This document shows, one piece after another, positions 16,449-24,634 of a stretch of DNA of 64,000 nt. The notes beneath the pieces are model-generated. The model ran no database searches, was not told where the DNA came from, and saw only the letters and a list, made by a program, of their open reading frames with translations. The translations under genes were made by a program, and so were the position numbers. This DNA is from Candidatus Melainabacteria bacterium. Lineage in GTDB: Bacteria; Cyanobacteriota; Vampirovibrionia; Obscuribacterales; Obscuribacteraceae. The first letter of the stretch is position 1, and the number at the start of each line of letters is the position of its first letter. Location of the stretch: the NCBI GenBank assembly GCA_003153555.1, contig PLZS01000082.1:62001-126000 (forward strand). The letters run 5' to 3'.

Positions 16449-17255
16449 ATGAACACGACAGAGACGATGCAGAAACGCCTGCAAGGATTTTTGCAAAGGT
16501 TCGACACGCTCGCCGACGCTGTTGGACCACTCGACACACCACACAGCAACACCGAACAGGAAGTTGCCGGTCTGCTTCTCATGAGTGCGGAACAGTGTGG
16601 CGTGGCCGCCGGCATTTTTGACATGGCTGAAAATATCGGCTACACCCTCACGAGCAAGACAAACAGCCACGCGGTGAGCGGACACAACCTCGGCAATCCG
16701 CATCGTCGCGGTCGCATGGTGGTGGTGCCGGGCTTTGGCGACGAAGACTTCCGCTTCCCAGACGTGAACACCCTGGTAACCAGGGCTTTGGCGCGCCTCG
16801 GCAACGGCTCCGACCAAGAAGACCAACCCAAGAGCGCCGACGAACCAGCAGGAACTGCCGAGGAACCGGCGATGCTTCTGATTCTGGGTGCGACAAAGCT
16901 CGGCGAAATCATGAGGATGCCCGGTCAGTCCGCCCCCGCTGATGTGCAACCCAAAACCCCGCTCAAAGACTTACTCGCAGGACAGACCACCGAACCCCAG
17001 GTTTGCTTCCTGGCAGACGCCGAGAAGCGTGTCGAGCCACCGGTGGACGAAGATGGGGTGCTCGTTGTGGAGTTCGTCGTCCAGTCCCATGGGTCTCTTC
17101 CTGACGCACTATTGAACGCCGGCGAATCGTTCATGGGTCGAGCCGAGCAGTTCCTGACCGCGGCCGAGGCTATCTGGTCTGACCAGCAGCCCCCTAGCGG
17201 CGCCGCAGAAGCGCTCCCGGTAGAAGAGCAGCGCCTCGCTGCTTGCTCTTCTTGA
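16449..17255 (+). CDS. Hypothetical protein of the G+C-rich class
   Basis: 268 residues, ATG 16449 with AAAGGAG upstream. The N-terminal third is helical (KRLQGFLQRFDTLADAVG; EVAGLLLMSAEQCGVAAGIF); an RRGRMVVVPGFGDEDF strand-like part follows, then a charged Glu/Ala/Pro-rich spacer and an AMLLILGATKLGEIMRM segment. The C-terminus has VLVVEFVV and another helix. No signal peptide and no recognised family. Strong ribosome site and biased codons suggest good expression. It is 140 bases upstream of the DUF4139 gene and may be in the same unit. Confidence 0.75.
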   Translation: MNTTETMQKRLQGFLQRFDTLADAVGPLDTPHSNTEQEVAGLLLMSAEQCGVAAGIFDMAENIGYTLTSKTNSHAVSGHNLGNPHRRGRMVVVPGFGDEDFRFPDVNTLVTRALARLGNGSDQEDQPKSADEPAGTAEEPAMLLILGATKLGEIMRMPGQSAPADVQPKTPLKDLLAGQTTEPQVCFLADAEKRVEPPVDEDGVLVVEFVVQSHGSLPDALLNAGESFMGRAEQFLTAAEAIWSDQQPPSGAAEALPVEEQRLAACSS

Positions 17256-17395
17256 ACGGCTGTTTAGCAGGCGCGTGACGTCTGCTCAGGCTTTATTCGA
17301 CGGGTGGATTGTGCTGCCCGTCGACTCCCCAACCAGTCAGCACCAGCTGATCAAGCTATTCGTTGCGGGAAACTGCAACACAGAGGAAAATCAAC

Positions 17396-18964
17396 ATGAC
17401 TACGCGCAAACGCAATGTCCGCAAATCGAGCCCCGCTCGTCGTCTCGAACTGACCGTCTATCAGGCAGGTCAGGCTGTGATCCGTGAACTCCGGGAACTC
17501 GCCCTCGCCAGCGGCAAGAACTTCGTGCAGCTCGATGGACTGCCGACGGCCTTCGTCGAGAACAGTCTCGTCGTGCTCGGCGCCAAGGGCCCCGGCGACT
17601 TCAACATCGGCTCAGCCAGCTATGAGCCCGCCAACATGAACGGCGCCGCGATTCTGCAGAAGGCGGTCGGCACCAAGGTGACGCTGATCGAGCAGACCCA
17701 GCAAGGTCCGGTACGTTCGACTGGCATCCTCCGTTTCGTGCTCGGCAACCAGCTCGTGCTCGAACAAGACGGCACCATGGTCGTCGTACCGTTGACGCCC
17801 AAATTCGAACTCGGCGACGGCATGCCGGACGGTCTCGCCAACACACCATCCCTGGTGCTCGAGCCGTCTGTCAGCGAACCCGGCAAATACCAAGTGCGCT
17901 TCCTCTACGAAGCGGACAACATCAACTGGGCGGCTCGCTACAACGCATTCTTCGACCAGAAAACCAACACGCTGACCCGGTTCGAATGCGTGGTCGACAT
18001 CACGAACACAAGCGGACTCGTGATCGAAGACGGCGTCTTCAAGCTCTTTACCGGCGGCAACTTCAGCCAGAATCGGCGCAATCACGCCAAGGGCGGCATC
18101 CGCGCCCAAGCCGCTCCCATGGCAATGTCCGCACGTGGCGGCGGTGGCTTCGCGGAGTCGATGGTCGCCGATGACGCGGCGGTCGAGACGGTCGGCGAAC
18201 AGAAGCTCTATGTCCTGCCCGAACCTCTGACGGTTGGTGCGACGGCCACCAAGCACAGCAACCTCTTCTTCGTCCAGGACGTTCCTGTGCAAGTGGAGCT
18301 CTACTTGCCGGTGCCGAACTACTATGCCTATAACGGGGCTGAAGCCAGCACTGAAGATGACAGCGTCAAGCTGCCCGTCTTCGTTCGTCTGCGCCTCAAG
18401 AACGATGCCGCCTGCAACCTCGGCAAAGATATGCCGGCTGGTGAAGTGGCGTTCTTCGTCTTCGACACCTCCGGCTCCGAGCAGAAGGTCGACTCGGCAA
18501 ACGTTGAAGCGCGAGCCAAGGGTGAACCGTTCAAACTCGAACTACGCAAGCCCAGCGCTGACGTGAAAGCGACTCGCCGGCTCACTTTCGTGCATCAGGA
18601 TCAACCCGATCCCGAACCGGAAACGCCAGTCGTCGAAGAAGGCGGACTGCCTGAAGCCGAGGTCGAAGTCGTTCCCCACATCACTTCGATGCGTCCAGCC
18701 GTCACCACGGGCGAAGGCACCGGCGAGAAGAAAAAGAAGGTCGTCAAACCGCTGTTCCGCGAGGAAGAGCGCGAGATCACCATCTTCAACTACAAGGACA
18801 CTGCCGTCGAGGTGATCGTCAGCGAGCAGTTCCCTGACAAGGCGGAATTCATCAAGAAGCCCGAGTTCACCGACTCCAACTCCACCAACGGCACTCTGCG
18901 AATCGCCGTTCCGGCCAAGGACAAGGCGACAGTTTCGTACCGCCTCAAGTACCGGATCAACTAA
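17396..18964 (+). CDS. DUF4139-domain protein
   Basis: 522 residues. ATG 17396 (after CAGAGGAAAA) is preferred; the frame extends upstream to 17363. It follows the DUF4139 plan: an N-terminal beta sheet with LTVYQAGQAVIRE (the DUF4140-like part), then YEADNINWAARYNAFFD and VDITNTSG, and a C-terminal sandwich ending ATVSYRLKYRIN. The middle carries a glycine-rich SARGGGG linker, and about residues 400-450 are Pro/Glu-rich with KKKK. Family members are usually secreted, but no signal peptide is visible here, so a cytosolic or non-classically exported form is likely. G+C and codon bias are high (40 of the 60 bases at 17641-17700 are G or C). Confidence 0.75.
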   Translation: MTTRKRNVRKSSPARRLELTVYQAGQAVIRELRELALASGKNFVQLDGLPTAFVENSLVVLGAKGPGDFNIGSASYEPANMNGAAILQKAVGTKVTLIEQTQQGPVRSTGILRFVLGNQLVLEQDGTMVVVPLTPKFELGDGMPDGLANTPSLVLEPSVSEPGKYQVRFLYEADNINWAARYNAFFDQKTNTLTRFECVVDITNTSGLVIEDGVFKLFTGGNFSQNRRNHAKGGIRAQAAPMAMSARGGGGFAESMVADDAAVETVGEQKLYVLPEPLTVGATATKHSNLFFVQDVPVQVELYLPVPNYYAYNGAEASTEDDSVKLPVFVRLRLKNDAACNLGKDMPAGEVAFFVFDTSGSEQKVDSANVEARAKGEPFKLELRKPSADVKATRRLTFVHQDQPDPEPETPVVEEGGLPEAEVEVVPHITSMRPAVTTGEGTGEKKKKVVKPLFREEEREITIFNYKDTAVEVIVSEQFPDKAEFIKKPEFTDSNSTNGTLRIAVPAKDKATVSYRLKYRIN

Positions 18965-18979
18965 CCGGCGCGGCGACCC

Positions 18980-19010
18980 AAGTAGGGCACCAAATACGGT
19001 GTTCCTACTT
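18980..19010. repeat. Extended dispersed palindrome after the DUF4139 gene
   Basis: AAGTAGG and CCTACTT flank CACC-AAATAC-GGTG (core 18988-19001), making a stem of about 11-12 bp. It starts 16 bases after the stop codon and may act as a terminator or RNA-stability hairpin. Confidence 0.6.
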
Positions 19011-19067
19011 GCGGTCAAGGCTTTGTCCGCCACGCCATGGCTACAAGTAGCTGAAAGATTTGGACAG

Positions 19068-19113
19068 ATTGAGAACGGTGGTTAACCACACCACCGTTCC
19101 TCAATTCTTTTTC
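19068..19113 (+). terminator. Strong intrinsic terminator
   Basis: GAACGGTGGT (19073-19082) pairs perfectly with ACCACCGTTC (19090-19099); ATTGAG/CTCAAT extends it with one bulge. CTTTTTC follows. Confidence 0.8.
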
Positions 19114-19125
19114 TCATTTCGCCGA

Positions 19126-19201
19126 ATTTTCGACATTTCAGACCTAATTTCGGCCAATTTTCGACATTCCGGACTCCTGTTTTCAACCGATTTTCGACAT
19201 T
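19126..19201. repeat. Three-copy repeat with ATTTTCGACATT core
   Basis: ATTTTCGACATT occurs at 19126-19137, 19157-19168 and 19190-19201, spaced 31 and 33 bases. Partly shared flanks (CAGACCT or GGACTCC after the core; GCCGA, GGCCA or AACCG before) show whole degenerate units. It lies between the DUF4139 terminator and hisS. Confidence 0.75.
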
Positions 19202-19448
19202 TTCAGACCTTTTTGGTGATCTAACATGCGGATCGGCTCTGATCTTGGCTCACAAAGATGTGGCGATAGCGATCAAACAAGCTGTTTGTCAACCTAGGCA
19301 GGGATCGAACTCTCAGATGCGACTCGCGATCTTCGCAATCCTGATTTGACCAGTGTCGTGAACATTGGCCACAAGGTTGGCATTGCCTCATAGCTTATTG
19401 CGTCGGCTTTTGCGATCATAGGTAACCGTCGTTCCACAAGAGGTTCCT

Positions 19449-20747
19449 ATGTCCACAATCGAGAGTTCAGCGCCTCCCCGCGGCATGCGCGACTTCCTGC
19501 CAGCTGATGTAGCACTGAGGGATTGGGCAACTGACGTAATCCTCAAAACTTATGAGAGTTTCGGCTTCACCAGGATAGAAACGCCGGCACTAGAAAACAT
19601 CAATCTTTTGCGCAGAGCAGAAGGTGGGGAAAACCTGCAACTGATCTTCGAAGTGCTTAAGCGCGGCGATAAACTTGAACGTGAATTGAGCACTGGGCAG
19701 CCTAAACGAGAAGGCTTAGCGGATCTCGGCTTGCGTTTCGATTTGACAGTGCCCCTCGTGCGCTTCTACGCACAAAATCAATCAACACTACCAAACCCAC
19801 TGAAGGCGATTCAAATCGGTTCAGTATGGCGGGCTGAAAGCCCGCAAGCAGGTCGTTTCCGCCAGTTCACTCAATGCGACATTGATATTTTTGGTATCAA
19901 AAACGAACTAGCAGAAATGGAATTGTTGCAAGCAACAGCAGAAGCATTGCGAGAACTTGGATTCAAGAATTTCACCATACGGATAAACGATCGCCGCATC
20001 CTATCAGCGTTAGCTGAGTATTGTGGATTTGATCCCGGTAGAGTCGACAATGTGTTTATCACTTTGGACAAGCTCGACAAGATAGGCGAAGACGGCGTGC
20101 GAAAAGAGTTGCACTCTGCTGGTCACGAGCAAGGCGCCATCGACAAAATGATGACAGTAGTTACGTCACTTCAGAAGACTAAAAACTTTGCAGAAGCGCG
20201 AAATGCACTGCCGGAAGAGCTGCAAAAGAATGAAGCTTTGGAACCACTGGCTAACGTCATTAAGGATTTAACCGAGCAAGGCAGTGGTTCCTATGACATC
20301 ACATTCGATCCCACTCTCGTGCGGGGCATGGGCTATTACACTGGACAGATCTTTGAAGTCAGCTGCCCCGGCTATACATACTCGATCGCCGGTGGCGGAC
20401 GATACGACAAAATGGTGGGCAAATTCTCCGGTAGAGATGTTCCGGCCTGTGGTTTTTCGATCGGATTCGAGCGCATCATCACGGTCTTAACAGATAAAGG
20501 ATTTAAGCCGCCGAATGCAGCAGCAAAAATTGCCTTGATCTGCAATCCCGATCAAGATGATCTAACAAGCGTATTTTCGACTGCGAGTCGCATGCGCGAT
20601 AAGGGGCTAATTGTTTCTGTTCAACCTCGCAAAAAAGACATGCGCAAGCAGTTGGACGCGCTTATGGTGCAGGGCTTCACGTCCTTTGCCTTCTTCAAAA
20701 ATAATGGTGAAGAACTGGAGATCAAGCAGTTGAACCAGAGCCCTTAA
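19449..20747 (+). CDS. hisS: Histidyl-tRNA synthetase
   Basis: 432 residues, normal HisRS length. Class II core: PPRGMRDFLP near the N-terminus, motif 2 region with IGSVWRAESPQAGRFRQFTQCDID, HisRS signatures RGMGYYTGQIFE and GGGRYDKMV, motif 3 CGFSIGFERI, and a C-terminal anticodon-binding domain. The strand after motif 1 reads LRFDLTVPLVRF, the form common in many bacterial and eukaryotic-type HisRS. ATG 19449 with AAGAGG upstream. It stands alone, after the 31-33-bp repeat array. Confidence 0.95.
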   Translation: MSTIESSAPPRGMRDFLPADVALRDWATDVILKTYESFGFTRIETPALENINLLRRAEGGENLQLIFEVLKRGDKLERELSTGQPKREGLADLGLRFDLTVPLVRFYAQNQSTLPNPLKAIQIGSVWRAESPQAGRFRQFTQCDIDIFGIKNELAEMELLQATAEALRELGFKNFTIRINDRRILSALAEYCGFDPGRVDNVFITLDKLDKIGEDGVRKELHSAGHEQGAIDKMMTVVTSLQKTKNFAEARNALPEELQKNEALEPLANVIKDLTEQGSGSYDITFDPTLVRGMGYYTGQIFEVSCPGYTYSIAGGGRYDKMVGKFSGRDVPACGFSIGFERIITVLTDKGFKPPNAAAKIALICNPDQDDLTSVFSTASRMRDKGLIVSVQPRKKDMRKQLDALMVQGFTSFAFFKNNGEELEIKQLNQSP

Positions 20748-20783
20748 TCGTAATCAGTAGATATCTAGAGCAGACTTCAGCCT

Positions 20784-20809
20784 CTCAGCTGTCTCCATGC
20801 TCAGCTGAG
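20784..20809. repeat. Inverted repeat after hisS
   Basis: CTCAGCT (20784-20790) and AGCTGAG (20803-20809) around a 12-base loop, about 40 bases after the hisS stop. There is no T run, so terminator activity is doubtful. Confidence 0.4.
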
Positions 20810-20898
20810 GACATGATTGGCATCGGAGGGTCGCGCGCATCTGAAAGGCGATTTGGTGAGGTAAGATCTATACCCCGACTGCTATAGGAACTGCTGCC

Positions 20899-21459
20899 AT
20901 GCGAACTAAATTGTTATGTTGTCTGTCGTTTGCGGTTGGCTTGTTAGCGATGTTTTCCATTAATGTCATGGCCAACAACAAATTGGCTGAACCATACGGT
21001 GACAATATTTTCTGTTGGTACTCCGACGTGCCATACAATGCACAAACGAACACCGTCGCCAAATCGCTAACCAAAGTCTTTGGCACTGGTGGCATTAAAG
21101 TCAGCACCGTTCTCACCGGTGGTGGCAGATTCACGCTTGGTCATTATGAGGTAGGCATTGACGGCAGTGGAATCTCATCAGGTGGCATCAGTTCGGTAAA
21201 TGTTGATCATGATTTCAACGCTGCTGTCAGCACCGCGTATTTCGTTTCGAAACCTGCCACATGTACTCTGCCATCAGCTGTAAACGTTGCTGGAAAAGAA
21301 GTGTTAGTGTGGAACGCGTGTCCATCCGGTGGTAACATCAGCTACGGCTCTTCGGCCGGGCAACTGGTCTCGAGCAAGCTGCCGGCTACTCTTTCGAACT
21401 CGACACCATATAAACTTGATCGGTTCATGTCGGATGGAAGTAACTGGTACAAAGAATAG
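20899..21459 (+). CDS. Secreted protein with tail-fibre-like C-terminus
   Basis: 186 residues with a signal peptide (about 1-25, cleavage likely after VMA). The mature N-terminal half is Gly/Thr/Ser-rich beta sequence. The last 65 residues (CTLPSAVNVAGKEVLVWNA, then a repeat-like strand pattern, then RFMSDGSNWYKE) resemble the small C-terminal domain of phage and particle tail-fibre or surface proteins that ends in SDGxNW. Role at the cell surface is inferred. It stands alone downstream of hisS. Confidence 0.65.
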   Translation: MRTKLLCCLSFAVGLLAMFSINVMANNKLAEPYGDNIFCWYSDVPYNAQTNTVAKSLTKVFGTGGIKVSTVLTGGGRFTLGHYEVGIDGSGISSGGISSVNVDHDFNAAVSTAYFVSKPATCTLPSAVNVAGKEVLVWNACPSGGNISYGSSAGQLVSSKLPATLSNSTPYKLDRFMSDGSNWYKE

Positions 21460-21510
21460 TCAGTCGGTCGATTAAGTTGTTCAACGTGTGTAAATTCGAT
21501 ACCCGTAAGC

Positions 21511-22692
21511 TTGATTCGTCGCTATGAGGATTCCATTAAAACTCTTTTTCAGCTGCTCTCTGTGATGTTTTGCGCCGCATCTCTTGCGACCGGGTCTTTC
21601 GCTGATGATCTTGGTACAGCAGACAAAACTCATGCCAGTCGTCCTCTCATAAAGGGCAAAATCACAGCAAGTGGCATCATTGATGGCTTGGAGGTCGCTG
21701 GAATTAAATGTTTCCTGCGCCAGGACAAAACTCCGAGCCTGATAGTAAATGAAGTACATATGGGAACGCCTGCATTCTATGCTGGCATAACAGCTGGTGA
21801 TACCATCATCAAGGTTGCACCGTTCAATAACGGATTTCAACTGAAGTTCAGTCGAAGCGGAAAGATTTACCAGGCGTTCGTGCGATCCGAAAAAGCAGCC
21901 AGAATGCTTGCTACGAGTGCAAATGATTTTAATCTGCTAGCGTCAGCCGGGCATGCCACTTTAGAGAAACAGACTGCTCGTAGCGAGGACCAGAAAAAGC
22001 TTTTGTCTACGCAAACAAGTTCGTTTGTAACTGGTGCTGATAAAACAAAATTGAATTTGCGGGCAGGCGACGATAAATTGCTTGCGTACAATATTGAGTT
22101 CATCATTGATATCAGCAGATCGATGAATGAGATAGATGGGACTGATGGATTGTCAAAGTTTGAGTGGTGTCGGAATCAGGTCACTGCTTTGTCCGACAGA
22201 CTGGCTCCTTATGCTCGTAACGTGACTATTACCGTCTTTAACGAACGGTATCAAACGGCAGAGTCTTGTAATCGTGACGCTGTGCTTGCAATATATCAGC
22301 AGGTGAAACCTCATGGATCCACTGATCTGGTGGATCCCCTCATGGCGAGATGCCAGCACGCGCTGGAGAATTATCGCATCGGAAGTCGCCCAACACTTAT
22401 TGCTGTTATTACCGACGGGTTGCCTAATCATCCCCATGATCCATTCGCCGTAAATCAAGCGCTAATTGATTTTACAAAAAAGCTATCGTCATCGAAACAG
22501 ATTCTAATTACGTTTTTGCAAATTGGCTCGACCTTTAATGGCACAGATTTCTGTCTCGACCTCGACCAGAATCTGGTAAAAGAAGGAGCGCGGTTCGATA
22601 TTGTCGACACGCGTACTTTCGGTGAGTTGAAGGGCGCAGGGCTAACAGAGTGTCTTATTCACGCTATAGAAAAGGAAGCTGCAATTAAATAA
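21511..22692 (+). CDS. Secreted PDZ/VWA protein, start region possibly frameshifted
   Basis: Up to 393 residues from TTG 21511. A PDZ-like segment lies at about 55-125 (SLIVNEVHMGTPAFYAG, ITAGDTIIKV). A von Willebrand A domain spans about 190-385 with a MIDAS site: Asp200-x-Ser-x-Ser in DISRSM, Thr in GSTDL and Asp in ITDGLPN. The N-terminus is odd. ATG 21524 opens MRIPLKLFF in another frame and stops after 13 codons; one extra T in the T5 run at 21545-21549 would join it to the main frame and give a textbook signal peptide ending SFA. The TTG start has no ribosome site. So the gene is either frameshifted, or the sequence has an error, or a rare start is used. Confidence 0.7.
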   Translation: MIRRYEDSIKTLFQLLSVMFCAASLATGSFADDLGTADKTHASRPLIKGKITASGIIDGLEVAGIKCFLRQDKTPSLIVNEVHMGTPAFYAGITAGDTIIKVAPFNNGFQLKFSRSGKIYQAFVRSEKAARMLATSANDFNLLASAGHATLEKQTARSEDQKKLLSTQTSSFVTGADKTKLNLRAGDDKLLAYNIEFIIDISRSMNEIDGTDGLSKFEWCRNQVTALSDRLAPYARNVTITVFNERYQTAESCNRDAVLAIYQQVKPHGSTDLVDPLMARCQHALENYRIGSRPTLIAVITDGLPNHPHDPFAVNQALIDFTKKLSSSKQILITFLQIGSTFNGTDFCLDLDQNLVKEGARFDIVDTRTFGELKGAGLTECLIHAIEKEAAIK

Positions 22693-22780
22693 TCGCTAGC
22701 TTTTGCCAGATCTGTTTTGAGAGCATTCATCAAAGCTTTACAAGTCTCTGGTAGATTGGTTATGGGTCAGAGGTCGTGTT

Positions 22781-23806
22781 GTGAAAAGTGGCAAAAGCCT
22801 TTATCTTGCAGCATGTCTGCTAACGGCAACCTGGTCGAGTAATATCTTCTCGGTTCCAGCTGTTGCGACAGATCATGCCTATTCGCTAAATCTGACAAAA
22901 GTAATAGCTCAAAATTTTCCACCAGGCGATCGATATGGTTCTGACACTCAGGACTTACTTCCGCCTTCTTTAGGCGGTCATGGGGCGAAGGTTCAACCCC
23001 CGGTAACACCGCCCTCGGCGTATCCAGAACCAGGGCCAGGACCGGGTAATGGAATGGGTTATGGACATGGTGGTCATCATCATGGTCACCACGGCCATCA
23101 CGGATACTCATCAGGTATGAATGGTTCAAATGGTCCAGGTAGTTCATATGGGCGGTCAAGCTTGCGTCCATCTTCAGGCGGTGGAGGTGTAGTCATCTGG
23201 AATGCCGCTAAAAGTGGAGCGAACTCAGAGCATCGAGGTTCGTCGAATTCTCCGGCTCGCTCGACTGCTTTGACTTCTACCTCTTCCTCTCCTGCTGCGC
23301 CTTCTGCAAGTCCGTCAACTCCTTCCGCCCTTCAGGCCGCCGTCGACCAGACTCACGAGCTCGAGCAGAAGTATGCGCAAGAAGCCTCGGAGCAAATTAA
23401 GCAAATACACATCCAGGCAGGAGCGCGTCGGCGTGAAATAATGGCGCAGATAAACGGTTCCTCTGGAGGCTCAGGGCGCCACCAAAGCGGCGGCAGGCGT
23501 CACAATAATGGCTATAACGGAATGAATGACGAATTGAAAAGACAGTTGACTCAAGAATCGACCTTTGAGCAAAAACAGGTTGAGTCAATACAAAAGCAAT
23601 ACGAAGCTAAGGAGCGTGCAATCCAGGAGGCGGTTCAACATCTGGCTGCTCATTATGATGCCGGCGGAAATGGTTCTCTGCCCAGACTTGGTGCCACTAA
23701 AAATGATTTGCACGTACAGAACTACGAGATCAACGATACTTCAACTGGTGCAGAAATACCTTTGATGGCATCACCGAAAAGTTTGCACGGTACACCGACT
23801 CACTGA
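22781..23806 (+). CDS. Secreted Gly/His-rich protein with coiled coil
   Basis: 341 residues from GTG 22781 (CAGAGG 7 bases upstream). A signal peptide covers about 1-29. Residues about 85-115 are a Gly/His tract (GHGGHHHGHHGHHG) that could bind metal ions; a Ser/Gly/Pro-rich linker follows. About 185-300 are two charged helical stretches likely to form coiled coil (QTHELEQKYAQEASEQIKQI; FEQKQVESIQKQYEAKERAI). No catalytic domain. An envelope-associated structural or metal-buffering role is possible but not shown. Confidence 0.7.
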   Translation: MKSGKSLYLAACLLTATWSSNIFSVPAVATDHAYSLNLTKVIAQNFPPGDRYGSDTQDLLPPSLGGHGAKVQPPVTPPSAYPEPGPGPGNGMGYGHGGHHHGHHGHHGYSSGMNGSNGPGSSYGRSSLRPSSGGGGVVIWNAAKSGANSEHRGSSNSPARSTALTSTSSSPAAPSASPSTPSALQAAVDQTHELEQKYAQEASEQIKQIHIQAGARRREIMAQINGSSGGSGRHQSGGRRHNNGYNGMNDELKRQLTQESTFEQKQVESIQKQYEAKERAIQEAVQHLAAHYDAGGNGSLPRLGATKNDLHVQNYEINDTSTGAEIPLMASPKSLHGTPTH

Positions 23807-23930
23807 TTGTTTTATTCAGTCAAGCGACTTGTTAGCCTACCTATGCGATACAAAAGCTCGTGTGCAGCAGTACGCAACATCGACGACTACAACACCCCAA
23901 ATCAAAGGATTAGAAAAAATTGATCACTCA

Positions 23931-23948
23931 GGCACCATATACGGTGCC
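23931..23948. repeat. Dispersed palindrome, perfect 6-bp stem copy
   Basis: GGCACC-ATATAC-GGTGCC between the convergent stops at 23806 and 23976. Core CACC-N6-GGTG is 23933-23946. Confidence 0.7.
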
Positions 23949-23975
23949 ACGATTTGATCGACGCCCGCATCCAAA

Positions 23976-24428
23976 TCAACGAAAACTAACTCGCCAAATT
24001 TGCTTGGCATCATCAGATTCGGCTTCGACCAACTGAAATCCTGAGTGCATCAGAAAACCTGCTGCCTCAGTGCCAACAACTTCAGCGTTTACTTGCAAAG
24101 CATCGTAATCGAGCCCTTTGGCAAAACTCAAAATCTTCTGCAGCAGTTGTTTGCCGAGCCCCATGCGCCTCCATTCAGTTGTGACGCACAGCAGATTCAG
24201 TTCGCAAATGGTGTCGGTCTTCTTTCTTGCCGCAGCCACGCCGACGATCTTGCTTTCATCTTCAGCAACGAGATAAGTACCATCGTGCCCTATATACTCC
24301 TTCTCCATGTTCATAATTGGCGGTCGGGCTTGAGTGAAATAAGGCACTAAATAGACTTCGTGCATTACTGTCATGAGCAACTCGCGAACCATCGGTTCGT
24401 CTCGCTTATTTCCGATTCGGATCTGCAT
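23976..24428 (-). CDS. GNAT-family N-acetyltransferase
   Basis: 150 residues covering one GNAT fold. The acetyl-CoA loop reads EWRRMGLGKQLL (R-x-x-G-x-G type) near residues 85-96, after a strand CELNLLCV. The C-terminal strand pair ALQVNAEVV and a FLMHSGFQLVE segment are typical. The substrate is not evident; amino acid, antibiotic or protein N-terminus all remain open. It is downstream of the NlpC/P60-like gene on the same strand but separated from it by terminators, so probably transcribed alone. Confidence 0.8.
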   Translation of the reverse strand: MQIRIGNKRDEPMVRELLMTVMHEVYLVPYFTQARPPIMNMEKEYIGHDGTYLVAEDESKIVGVAAARKKTDTICELNLLCVTTEWRRMGLGKQLLQKILSFAKGLDYDALQVNAEVVGTEAAGFLMHSGFQLVEAESDDAKQIWRVSFR

Positions 24429-24505
24429 TCTGCCAATACCTCAATGCATTGGAGTATACCGCGAAATCCAGCAAAAGCTCTGTATGCCAGACCCAGTCAT
24501 AAGTT

Positions 24506-24565
24506 GTTAGAAAAAAAAGCGTTTTTCTAACGGCTTGAGGTTTGAAAAAAAGAGGACCAGAGTCC
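24506..24565 (-). terminator. Two terminator hairpins after the NlpC/P60-like gene
   Basis: GGAC (24554-24557) pairs with GTCC (24562-24565), followed on the minus strand by CTTTTTTTC. Further on, GTTAGAAAAA (24506-24515) pairs with TTTTTCTAAC (24522-24531). Together they would end minus-strand transcription. Confidence 0.6.
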
Positions 24566-24634
24566 CCCAAATTTGAGGATTAAATTAGAAATCCATCCTC
24601 GCCCTAAACGTACCAAATTCAGTGGCTGTAATTA

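Noticed and set aside
1..18964. G+C-rich genes as a phage or plasmid remnant
   Set aside because: No mobility, replication or structural genes accompany them, and they are split between distant places in the window; codon bias from high expression explains them as well.
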